From the NCBI RefSeq assembly GCF_030581005.1, contig NZ_JAUQSX010000025.1, forward strand, positions 1-33,052: a stretch of 33,052 nt of DNA. Direction: 5' to 3'. Of this stretch, positions 8,449 through 14,826 are shown piece by piece. This DNA is from Hymenobacter mellowenesis. GTDB lineage: Bacteria; Bacteroidota; Bacteroidia; Cytophagales; Hymenobacteraceae. Position 1 is the stretch's first letter, and the number at the start of each line of letters is the position of its first letter. A program made the position numbers and the translations under genes. Below the pieces are notes generated by a model. The model was not told the origin of the DNA and did no database searches. It saw only the letters and a list, made by a program, of their open reading frames with translations.

Positions 8449-9002
8449 TACTCGGCGATGCTTTTGCTGATGACAGCCACGCGACCGGCTTTGCGCTTCT
8501 TCACCTTCGGGGCCGGGGCCGGCGTGTGCGCTTCAGCCGAGCACGACGCCGAGCAGGTGCTCAGCGGGCAGGTCGAGCAGTTCATCTCAAATCGACCTTC
8601 GGGGAAGCCTTCAGCCAGGCGCGGGCCGGTCGGCTTATCGACCGGGGCAACATCAGGCGCCATCGCCAGGGCGAGCGCCGCTGCTTCGGCCTGCGCCTGC
8701 GCTTCAGAGTCGGGCGTATGAAGAAATGCTTCGTAGGGCTGAAGGTATTCCACCACGCCGGGCATGCCTTCAGTCTCGAAAACGCGCAGCAGCCGTTTAT
8801 AGTGGTTCACGGCAACGTCGCCGCCGCCGATGCGATAGCGGTGCGTAGGGTTGAGGGGGCTGCCGTCGGGCTGCTTCAGCTTGCCGCCGTACTTCTTTAT
8901 CAACTCGGCGCCGAGCCGGGGCGCTTTCTCGACGTGCTCAGTGCTCGGCAGCCGGTCGGCGAATTGCTTCAGGGCGTCTTTTATTTCGTTAGTGACTTCC
9001 AT
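8448..9002 (-). CDS. Phage hypothetical protein with Cys cluster
   Basis: 184 residues from the ATG at 9002 (MEVTNEIKDALKQF); a longer frame to 9083 would add 27 residues of unlikely N-terminus overlapping the small membrane gene. The N-terminal 100 residues look folded and helical; the middle is Ala/Gln-rich; residues about 148-163 hold a Cys cluster (CSTCPLSTCSASC), possibly metal-binding; the tail is basic (KVKKRKAGR). Family not recognised. It lies where head or connector genes would be expected after terminase, but shows no portal or capsid features. Its stop overlaps the next start (TAATG). Confidence 0.6.
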   Translation of the reverse strand: MEVTNEIKDALKQFADRLPSTEHVEKAPRLGAELIKKYGGKLKQPDGSPLNPTHRYRIGGGDVAVNHYKRLLRVFETEGMPGVVEYLQPYEAFLHTPDSEAQAQAEAAALALAMAPDVAPVDKPTGPRLAEGFPEGRFEMNCSTCPLSTCSASCSAEAHTPAPAPKVKKRKAGRVAVISKSIAE

Positions 9003-9010
9003 TTGTGGGA

Positions 9011-9181
9011 TTAGTGAGCAGTGAAAAAGCCGGCCGAATAGAGCAGCCAAAACATGAGGGCATTGCTGATGAGCGACTGCCAAAAACTATGCGTGCCAGT
9101 CTTAGGCTTGCCGTGAAGGTTGGCCGAAGCGAGCAGGCTGATAGCGACTAAAAAGAGGAAAATGAGGGCTTGAATTGTCAT
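9011..9181 (-). CDS. Small two-span membrane protein (56 aa)
   Basis: An ATG at 9181 opens a 56-codon frame ending at TAA 9011-9013, filling the gap between the genes at 9002 and 9202. The product has two hydrophobic segments, about 4-20 (QALIFLFLVAISLLASA) and 36-54 (SLISNALMFWLLYSAGFFT), joined by a short basic loop with HGKPKTG. Size and topology would suit a holin-like or envelope-modifying phage protein, but there is no endolysin gene nearby and no sequence family is recognised. Codon use and exact packing between neighbours support a real gene. Confidence 0.55.
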   Translation of the reverse strand: MTIQALIFLFLVAISLLASANLHGKPKTGTHSFWQSLISNALMFWLLYSAGFFTAH

Positions 9182-9201
9182 GCTGAAGTTTGAAAAAGTG
9201 A

Positions 9202-9408
9202 TTAATTGAAAACGTCGATGAGCTCAGTCGATGCCTGCGAGGTGGTATGCCAGCCGAAGCAGCGCTCGCAGTAGTAATGCCGGCACTCGCGCCGGTTGGC
9301 CCGGCCGCTGCGCTTGGCGTCTCTGACTACCTGCTTCGCTTTTGACTGCTTGAAGCGCTTCTTTCGGCACGCCCGGCGCTCGCGGTGCTGTTGGTTGATT
9401 CCGTTCAT
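9202..9408 (-). CDS. Small basic zinc-finger-like protein
   Basis: 68 residues, extremely Lys/Arg/Gln-rich over the first 45, then CRHYYCERCFGWHTT (Cys42, Cys47, Cys50, His54), a plausible Cys3His zinc site. It starts 2 bases after the terminase stop. Small basic proteins with a Y-x-C-x-x-C-x-x-W-H motif are common near terminase genes in phages; role unknown, perhaps nucleic-acid binding. Confidence 0.55.
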   Translation of the reverse strand: MNGINQQHRERRACRKKRFKQSKAKQVVRDAKRSGRANRRECRHYYCERCFGWHTTSQASTELIDVFN

Positions 9409-9410
9409 CG

Positions 9411-10925
9411 TTAAGCGTAGCTAAGGCCGGCCTGCGGCTTCGTGGCGCGCGCAATGGCTTGCGTGAGGTTGTCGAGTCTGTCATCGTGGGCAGCGTTCGG
9501 AAAGGCTGCGCACTGATTGATGAGCGCTTCATTCCAACTTCCATCGAGCAGCACGACGCGGCCGGCTTCGATGAAGGGCGTCGAAGCGTTCACCCGCTCA
9601 GTTTTGCCACCCATCGGCGGGGGCGCCTCGACAATGTTCAGCTTCGTTTGCACGCGCAGCATTTGCACAATGGTTTTGCCGCTTGCTTTGGGCTCGATGT
9701 AGAACTTAGAGAGCATGCCGAAGCCGTTATCTTTTAGCAGCTGCGGTAGCTTGGCGAGCAGCTCAGGCGCTTCGAGCGTGAATTCGCCTGAGTAGCGCAC
9801 GTAAAGCGTATTCTGTAGCACAGTCGAGACCATGACTGCGCTAGGGTCGTTTTTCTGCTCTTCGGTATAAGCCGTGTCCCCGTCGGCATGCCATACCGCT
9901 GTTTTTGCGCCCGGCACGTTTTCGAGAAAAGCAGGCCAGCTCATTGAGCGGAACCATCTCTTTTTGATGCGACCGCCTTCTTCCGGTGAGGGCTGCTGAA
10001 GTATCTGCCCTGAATAGCCATAAGAGCCAAGCGCGAGCTTCAGCTTAGCCAGGGCCGGGCGAGCCAGTCGCAAAACGTCGAGCAGTCCGTTGATGTACTT
10101 TTTGACTAGATGCTTCGGCTTTACATTGAAGCCGAGCTCGCCGGTCTTCGGGTCGGGCGTCAGCTCGCCGGGCAAACAGATATGACGTAGGGGCTCGCCG
10201 CGAGTGAGCCAGATGCCGGCCGGGTCTTTCTCATGTAGGCGCTGCATGAGCATAATTGTCACGCTGCGGCCTTTGTCAGTTTTGCGGGTGCTGAGCGTTT
10301 CGAGATGCTTTGCGGCTTGCTTCAGGCTGGCATCGCTCGCGCTGAGCATCGGGTTCAGCGGGTCATCGACTAGAATAAAGTCAGCGTGTACGCCGGTCAC
10401 TGCGCCGCCTGAGCTGGTGACGTATCGCTGACCGCCGCGCGTGTTGCGGTAACTCATTTTCCCGTCTTCGTCGCCCTTGAATCGAATGCGACCGGGCCAA
10501 AGGCGCTGAAACTTGTCAGAGCGCAGGCAGTCTCGGCTTTTGACGCCGTGCCCGACGCTGATGCTGCTCGCGAAGCTGCTGCTGATAATGCGCGTGCCAG
10601 GGGCGCGCAGCCACAGCCAGGCAGGGAAGAGCTGCGTGACAGTCGTGCTCTTCGAAGTGCCAGGTGGAATATTAATGAGCACGTCGGGCTGAGACTCGCC
10701 GCGCTCCCAAGCCTCGAAAACCTCCTGAAGTTGGTCGCACAGGTATTCGAGGTGCCAATTCGGCACTAGCTCGACGGTCTCGATAGTCGGCCAGAATTCG
10801 AGAAAGAAGTCGTAAAACCGGGCGAAGCAGACATCGGCGAGAAGCTCATCGTCGGTAATCTCTTCGAGGTCGGTTTCGAGTAGCGCGTCGAGCTCTTCGG
10901 GGCTGAATGAGTCGAGGCTACGCAT
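9411..10925 (-). CDS. terL: Phage terminase large subunit
   Basis: 504 residues; the ATPase-nuclease motor that packages DNA into the head. The ATPase part has a Walker A at about 87-94 (PPGTSKST, the variant P-loop of terminases), SSSFASSISVGHGVKSRD as the following segment, and Walker B ILVDDP at about 184-189. The C-terminal nuclease part (about 330-490) shows AVWHADGDTAYTEEQKND, FYIEPKASGKTIVQML and DRLDNLTQAIARA, matching the RNase H-like fold with spaced acidic residues. Length is normal and the gene looks intact. It overlaps terS by 8 bases. Despite this intact motor, no portal or capsid gene follows. Confidence 0.93.
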   Translation of the reverse strand: MRSLDSFSPEELDALLETDLEEITDDELLADVCFARFYDFFLEFWPTIETVELVPNWHLEYLCDQLQEVFEAWERGESQPDVLINIPPGTSKSTTVTQLFPAWLWLRAPGTRIISSSFASSISVGHGVKSRDCLRSDKFQRLWPGRIRFKGDEDGKMSYRNTRGGQRYVTSSGGAVTGVHADFILVDDPLNPMLSASDASLKQAAKHLETLSTRKTDKGRSVTIMLMQRLHEKDPAGIWLTRGEPLRHICLPGELTPDPKTGELGFNVKPKHLVKKYINGLLDVLRLARPALAKLKLALGSYGYSGQILQQPSPEEGGRIKKRWFRSMSWPAFLENVPGAKTAVWHADGDTAYTEEQKNDPSAVMVSTVLQNTLYVRYSGEFTLEAPELLAKLPQLLKDNGFGMLSKFYIEPKASGKTIVQMLRVQTKLNIVEAPPPMGGKTERVNASTPFIEAGRVVLLDGSWNEALINQCAAFPNAAHDDRLDNLTQAIARATKPQAGLSYA

Positions 10926-11730
10926 CGGCCGGCCCTTTCTGAGCAGCCGCAGCAGCCCGGCGCGCGTCGAGCAGCTGCTTCTTCAGCTCAGGCGACATCG
11001 CGGCGCGCAGGGGCGTCATGACGGGAAGGCCGTCGCTGGTGACGTCGAGCTTCGTCGTGAGCATGCCGCGCCATTTGGCGAGGTTGTCGAGCGCAGCATC
11101 AGGGTCGCGCAGGGTGAACGAAGTGCCGCCGCGCCCCTCAGTGATGGATTTAACGAGGTCGAGCACGCCGAGCGCTTCGGCCTTCACCAAGTCGAGCCGC
11201 AGCTCATCGCGCAGCACGGTCGGGCCGGCGACAATGCGAACGGCGTCGGGATTCTGCTCTAACTCCATTTCGAGCCTGAGCAGATACGTTTCACGCTTCA
11301 GCGCCTCGCGCTTCATTCGCTTTCGAAAAGTCTCGCGAAGCTTCTTTTCAGTGATGAGCGACTCGCAGCGGATAGCATAAGCCTCTTCAAATTCCACGTC
11401 GGCGCGGCACTCTTCCACAATCTGAGCTAAGGGCTTCGAGATTCGGGGCGTGTACTCGACTGGCTGCTTCGTGTAGAAGTCGGAAAGGTCAACCGTAGCA
11501 ATCCTATCCCAACGCGCAGCAATCTCTTCAGGGCTCAAACCTGAGTGAGAAAGGAGTTTTTTGATTTCGGCTTGTATGTCAACATTTGTCAACAGTCGGC
11601 TTCCCTGACTTCTCGCAGTCTTTTCGCTATAACCCGCGCTCAGGGCAGCCCGCGTCGCATTCAGACAGCCCGCGTAAGCTTTTGCAAAGCTGAGCTGCTT
11701 CGGGCTCAACGCGCTTTTCTCGCTGCTCAT
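10918..11730 (-). CDS. terS: Phage terminase small subunit
   Basis: 270 residues; recognises viral DNA for packaging. Residues about 9-60 hold the typical Terminase_2 DNA-binding helix-turn-helix: LSPKQLSFAKAYAGCLNATR then AALSAGYSEKTARSQGSRLL. A long charged helical middle and a basic Ala-rich tail follow, somewhat longer than the family norm of 150-200. It starts one base into the stop of the sigma-like gene and overlaps terL by 8 bases, so sigma-terS-terL form one translationally coupled cluster. Confidence 0.85.
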   Translation of the reverse strand: MSSEKSALSPKQLSFAKAYAGCLNATRAALSAGYSEKTARSQGSRLLTNVDIQAEIKKLLSHSGLSPEEIAARWDRIATVDLSDFYTKQPVEYTPRISKPLAQIVEECRADVEFEEAYAIRCESLITEKKLRETFRKRMKREALKRETYLLRLEMELEQNPDAVRIVAGPTVLRDELRLDLVKAEALGVLDLVKSITEGRGGTSFTLRDPDAALDNLAKWRGMLTTKLDVTSDGLPVMTPLRAAMSPELKKQLLDARRAAAAAQKGPADA

Positions 11731-12317
11731 TATTCCGACTCTGATAAATTCGAGAAGGCCGCGCCGAACGTGTCGCGCAGCTCATTCTTCATTTTGACAA
11801 TGGTGCGGCGAATCCAGCTGTAGTCTTTCCCTGTGAGCTGGCCTATCTGCCGGTAAGTGCTGCCGGCGACGTGCAAGCGGAAAGCCGTCACGTCGGCCGG
11901 GTGGTAGCCGGTGGCGAGCTCAGTCTCGACGTCGGCAGCCAGGGCGGCGAGCCCGTCTTCGGGCGGGGCCGGGCTGTTGAGCTGCCGGTCGTAGGCTTCG
12001 GCCAATTCGAGGGGCGTGAGCTTGCCGGCCCGGCGCCGCTCTTCGACGGCCCCCCATTTGATAGCCTGAAGAATATAAAACTTGTAATTGCTCCCCTTGA
12101 ATCCTTCCTGCTGAATCGCGTCGTGACAATCCAAAAGCTTCTGCTGATACAGGTTCATGCCGTCTTCAGCCGAGCCGGTGAGCTTGACAGCCAGGGGAAG
12201 CAAATGCCCCCGCTCGGCAGCACCGACGCGCAGGCACTCGGCGGCCTGTGCTTCGCGCTCTTCGCGGGGGCATTCGTGTTGAGAAAAATCGGATTCGGAA
12301 GTATTGGTTTTCTGCAC
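11730..12317 (-). CDS. Phage sigma-70-like factor
   Basis: 195 residues from a GTG at 12317. The middle (about 45-90) resembles sigma region 2 (AEDGMNLYQQKLLDCHDAIQ, then NYKFYILQAIKWGAVEERRR), and the C-terminus (about 140-180) a region 4-type helix-turn-helix (DVTAFRLHVAGSTYRQIGQL then GKDYSWIRRTIVKMKNELR). This fits an ECF-like or phage late-transcription sigma factor, and its place directly before terS and terL suits a late-gene switch. Phage proteins of this type are also annotated only as HTH proteins, so activity is unproven. Two copies of the putative operator motif lie 14-36 bases upstream (12331-12353), suggesting control by the lysogeny repressor. Confidence 0.7.
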   Translation of the reverse strand: MQKTNTSESDFSQHECPREEREAQAAECLRVGAAERGHLLPLAVKLTGSAEDGMNLYQQKLLDCHDAIQQEGFKGSNYKFYILQAIKWGAVEERRRAGKLTPLELAEAYDRQLNSPAPPEDGLAALAADVETELATGYHPADVTAFRLHVAGSTYRQIGQLTGKDYSWIRRTIVKMKNELRDTFGAAFSNLSESE

Positions 12318-12330
12318 TGTACGAAGGTAC

Positions 12331-12353
12331 AGATTAGAGCTAATTAGAGCAAC
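12331..12353. promoter_or_regulatory. Putative operator copy (site a)
   Basis: AGATTAGAGCTAATTAGAGC: two direct TTAGAGC half-sites spaced 10 bases apart, just upstream of the sigma-like gene. Same motif as the sites at 14484, 14797, 20621 and 20871. Confidence 0.55.
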
Positions 12354-12365
12354 TTAGAAATGGCT

Positions 12366-12494
12366 TTATCGTAAAAGCGCGCCGCATTTCGGGCACTTCA
12401 TCAGGCGCACGCCCGGCATGAGCAGGGCCGGCGACTCTTCGAGGCATCGCCAACAGATGATGAGCTCGCGGTTTACTTGAATTGGGCGAGCCAT
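12366..12494 (-). CDS. Small zinc-ribbon protein (42 aa)
   Basis: An ATG at 12494 opens a 42-codon frame ending at TAA 12366-12368. The product carries two Cys pairs, CWRC (residues 14-17) and CPKC (34-37), separated by 16 residues, a textbook zinc-ribbon layout. It overlaps the end of the VRR-NUC gene by 22 bases. Likely a nucleic-acid or protein-binding zinc knuckle; no specific function can be assigned. Confidence 0.55.
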   Translation of the reverse strand: MARPIQVNRELIICWRCLEESPALLMPGVRLMKCPKCGALLR

Positions 12495-12904
12495 TGGCGA
12501 AGTGCGATGAGCAGGGCGTCGGTATTGTCGCGGCACTCGAAAGCGAAGCCGCCTGCTCTTTTGATGTCGGCGAGAAAGGCGGTCTGCTCATCGCTGAGCT
12601 TGTCTTCCCCGACCTTCACTTCGACCGCAGCCCACCGACCGCAGCCCTCGCGAAAGCCGATGACGTCGCTGACGCCCTTCTTCGCCGAGTTCGCCCGGTG
12701 CTTGCCGAGCTTGGCGTCGTACACGCCCACGTTGTTGTTTCGCCAGGCGTTGAAGCCGTGAACGTGAAGCGTCGCCAGCACGGCCCGCGTCAGCTGCGAG
12801 GTGGGCGAGCTGCCGCCCGGCTTCTTTTTCTTCAGCTCTTCGCGCAGCTGCTCAGTCGTGAGGCGCGCGTCAGGGTTCCACTTTGGTAGGGTTGAGGGTT
12901 GCAT
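12473..12904 (-). CDS. VRR-NUC domain nuclease
   Basis: 143 residues from the ATG at 12904; a frame extending to 12955 is possible but would overlap the next gene. The N-terminus has a charged helix (RLTTEQLREELKKKKPGG). The VRR-NUC core runs from about residue 35: AWRNNNVGVYDAK, then KKGVSDVIGFREGCGRWAAV with the metal-binding Asp, then the E-V-K triad residues (AAVEVKVGEDKLSDEQTAFL). VRR-NUC proteins are PD-(D/E)XK-fold nucleases, often acting on branched DNA, and phages use them as Holliday-junction resolvases. Its place between replication and packaging genes fits resolution of replicated DNA. Confidence 0.8.
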   Translation of the reverse strand: MQPSTLPKWNPDARLTTEQLREELKKKKPGGSSPTSQLTRAVLATLHVHGFNAWRNNNVGVYDAKLGKHRANSAKKGVSDVIGFREGCGRWAAVEVKVGEDKLSDEQTAFLADIKRAGGFAFECRDNTDALLIALRQWLAQFK

Positions 12905-12935
12905 AGTTAAGAAATGGCCGGGCCCGGCGCTGTGG

Positions 12936-13139
12936 CTAGAATGGTAGTCCGTCATTTTTGATGATTACCCGACGCGGCACCTTCAATCTGTAAGGGCGGC
13001 GCTTTCGGGTTATGGGTGCCGGCTTGCTGCGGCTGGCTCGGCTCTTCAGAATTTCAGGCCAGAACCATCCGTTTACCTCAGCATCTGATATTAGCCAATC
13101 CCCTATTGGTTCGAAGCGCGTGCGTGTTTTGCGGCTCAT
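12936..13139 (-). CDS. Small basic hypothetical protein
   Basis: 67 residues, very basic in its second half (KSRASRSKPAPITRKRRP). The first part has FEPIGDWLISDAEVNGWFWP. Start ATG at 13139 overlaps the stop of the MazG-like gene by 4 bases. No family recognised; it may bind nucleic acid. If the nuclease gene started at 12955 the two would overlap by 20 bases, which favours the shorter nuclease start. Confidence 0.5.
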   Translation of the reverse strand: MSRKTRTRFEPIGDWLISDAEVNGWFWPEILKSRASRSKPAPITRKRRPYRLKVPRRVIIKNDGLPF

Positions 13140-13738
13140 ATTGACCGCGAACAGTTATTGCAGCCGCCTTCATCTTCAGGGTGAAAGCATACCTGCGACG
13201 CTCGGCGCTGGTTGAAGTTCTGCATCGCAGCCAGGGCCACAGCAGCCACCTCAGTAAGCTCTTTGTAATAGCGCTCAGGGTCAGCGTGAGGGTGGGCGGC
13301 GTCATCGAATTGAATTTCGACGCACTCTTTCGCGACCTCGCCGACCTCTTCGGACAAAATGAGAAACCACTCGAAAGGGGGGCGATTTTGCGGGCCGAAC
13401 TTTCTGAGTTGGCGGGCGCGCTCTGAAAAAACGTCGCTTAGTTCGCGAGCGTGAGCATCTTCGAGAGTAATGACAGGCTCAGGCGATAGCTGAGCCGTTG
13501 CTTCGAGCCCTGCCATTAATGCCGGAAAGTATTGACTCGCCATAAACTCGCGCCAATACTTGACGGGCGCAGCCTGTCTCTCGCTTAATGCCTGGTACTC
13601 GGGTGCGGCATTATCTCGCAAGTATTCGCGAAAGGGCTGAAATAAAAGAATTGGCACTGTTAGTAGTGGAACATAGCTAGTGTTGGCAAGGCGCTCGCAT
13701 TGGGCGAGAACGTGGGCTTTTGTTACAGTCTGGCTCAT
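13136..13738 (-). CDS. MazG-like protein
   Basis: 200 residues from the ATG at 13738; the open frame runs further to 13966, but that extension is out-of-frame HNH gene sequence. The C-terminal half looks like a MazG-type all-alpha NTP pyrophosphohydrolase: ARQLRKFGPQNRPPFEWFLI, SEEVGEVAKECVEIQ carrying the E-E-x-G-E metal-binding motif, then YYKELTEVAAVALAAMQNF. These enzymes hydrolyse (d)NTPs to monophosphates; phage versions may adjust nucleotide or alarmone pools. The N-terminal 90 residues resemble nothing familiar. The C-terminus ends with three Cys (CFHPEDEGGCNNC). Confidence 0.7.
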   Translation of the reverse strand: MSQTVTKAHVLAQCERLANTSYVPLLTVPILLFQPFREYLRDNAAPEYQALSERQAAPVKYWREFMASQYFPALMAGLEATAQLSPEPVITLEDAHARELSDVFSERARQLRKFGPQNRPPFEWFLILSEEVGEVAKECVEIQFDDAAHPHADPERYYKELTEVAAVALAAMQNFNQRRASQVCFHPEDEGGCNNCSRSI

Positions 13739-13763
13739 TTTGGATGTTTTGAAAAAGTGAATG

Positions 13764-14231
13764 TTAAAAAGGAGGTTGAGGAAAAGCCGAGTCATCGGTC
13801 GGCGGGCCGTAGTCGAGCACGCGCAGCACGCCCCCGCGCTCAGGCTCGCCGTATTTGTCCCATCGACTGACCCACGCGACCGATTTGCGGCGCAGCATCT
13901 CTTTCGCGAGGTTTTCGGTATTGGTGAGCTTTTGCAGGTTGCCGGCCGTGTAGCCGTCGGCGTCAATTATCCTATCGACGTGGTAGCTCTGCGCGGTGCG
14001 GCCCCGGCCTAGCAGTATCTGCGTCTCATAGCAGAAGGCGCGAAACTCATCGAGCGTCAGGTCGAAGAAGCAGCCCCGGCCCTTCGCGTTGCTCTTCAGC
14101 TTGCGATAAGCCCAGGCGACCAAATCGCGGGCCTTCTCGCGCTCAGCTCGGCACGGATTGCAGTAGGCGAATGAGCCGCTCTTCGCCCGGTAGGCTTGCC
14201 GGCAGCAGCCCGGCGTTTTGCAGAGTTTCAT
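13764..14231 (-). CDS. HNH endonuclease
   Basis: 155 residues from the ATG at 14231. An N-terminal zinc-binding segment has CKTPGCC and YCNPC. The C-terminal part carries an HNH core: YHVDRIIDADGYTAGNLQKL followed by TNTENLAKE, in which His-Val-Asp and the Gly-Asn-Leu-Gln strand match HNH nucleases. A single-gene HNH nuclease in phages may act with terminase or be a homing enzyme. No insertion into another gene is visible. The end is Pro-rich. It starts one base before the stop of the preceding 82-residue gene region. Confidence 0.75.
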   Translation of the reverse strand: MKLCKTPGCCRQAYRAKSGSFAYCNPCRAEREKARDLVAWAYRKLKSNAKGRGCFFDLTLDEFRAFCYETQILLGRGRTAQSYHVDRIIDADGYTAGNLQKLTNTENLAKEMLRRKSVAWVSRWDKYGEPERGGVLRVLDYGPPTDDSAFPQPPF

Positions 14232-14232
14232 G

Positions 14233-14481
14233 TCAGAAGGGCGACTCGGCAGCTTTCGACCGGGGCAGCTTGGCGTAGCTGCGAACGATGTGCGCGAGCA
14301 GCTCTGAGGCTTCAATCGCGAGGGTAGCCGGGTTTCGGTTATCGACGCGCCGCGACTCGAAGGCGTCGAGCCATTTCGCGACGTCATCGTGAATCGGCCA
14401 ATACTGCTGAGCACTGGCTAAGACATGCCGGCAGATAGGGCAGGGCGTTTCGGGCGCCGCGCTTGCTTCATTATCTTTCAT
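14233..14481 (-). CDS. Small phage protein with CPIC motif
   Basis: 82 residues. A Cys pair near the N-terminus (TPCPICRHVL) is followed by a helical region (DDVAKWLDAFESRR, then AIEASELLAHIVRSYAK). With only one Cys pair it may dimerise around zinc or bind no metal. It is directly preceded by an operator-motif copy (14484-14501) that ends at the start codon region, so it is probably under repressor control. No family recognised. Confidence 0.55.
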   Translation of the reverse strand: MKDNEASAAPETPCPICRHVLASAQQYWPIHDDVAKWLDAFESRRVDNRNPATLAIEASELLAHIVRSYAKLPRSKAAESPF

Positions 14482-14483
14482 TT

Positions 14484-14510
14484 TAGAGCAGATTAGAGCA
14501 GTGAGGGCAA
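14484..14510. promoter_or_regulatory. Putative operator copy (site b)
   Basis: TAGAGCAGATTAGAGCAG: two TAGAGCA half-sites spaced 10 bases, lying 3-20 bases upstream of the 82-residue gene. Bases 14487-14510 are a 24-base exact copy of 14799-14822. Confidence 0.55.
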
Positions 14511-14514
14511 ATGA

Positions 14515-14793
14515 TTAAAAGCGGCCGGCGCCGAAGAGACGCTCGGCTTCAGCAATGCAGGCAGCCGGATTCTTGGCGCACTCTTCAGCCCAGCCGCCAC
14601 AGTGATAGCATCGCGGGTGAAGGTCTTCGTCGCTGAGCACCGGCTCACAGGTGCAAGCATGACAGGGCGCGCCGGTCACAGGGCACCCCTCGCAGCCCTC
14701 GCAGAGCTGGTCGCACTCGGCGCCGTCGAAGTTCCCGCCGCAGATTTCGCAGGGGTCAGGGCTTTCGGGCTCGAAATTGTTATCGTAGTCCAT
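14515..14793 (-). CDS. Cys-rich small protein
   Basis: 92 residues with at least thirteen Cys: CEICGG (15-20), then CDQLCEGCEGCPV, CHACTCEP and CYHCGGW. The spacing suggests two or more zinc-binding knuckles, and the protein is acidic overall. Similar Cys-rich proteins occur in phage early regions without known function. An operator-motif copy lies immediately upstream (14797-14813). Low-complexity acidic content makes homology search difficult. Confidence 0.55.
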   Translation of the reverse strand: MDYDNNFEPESPDPCEICGGNFDGAECDQLCEGCEGCPVTGAPCHACTCEPVLSDEDLHPRCYHCGGWAEECAKNPAACIAEAERLFGAGRF

Positions 14794-14796
14794 TTT

Positions 14797-14822
14797 GAAG
14801 CAGATTAGAGCAGTGAGGGCAA
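14797..14822. promoter_or_regulatory. Putative operator copy (site c)
   Basis: GAAGCAGATTAGAGCAG, with one half-site degenerate, directly upstream of the Cys-rich gene. It shares 24 exact bases with site b. Confidence 0.5.
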
Positions 14823-14826
14823 GACT

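Noticed and set aside
12340..12591. 83-codon minus ORF over the end of the VRR-NUC gene
   Set aside because: Pro/Ser/Arg-rich shadow; the 42-residue zinc-ribbon frame in the same place is far more protein-like.
13739..13966. N-terminal extension of the MazG-like frame
   Set aside because: It overlaps the HNH gene and encodes a Thr/Arg/Ser-rich stretch; the ATG at 13738 starts a sensible protein.
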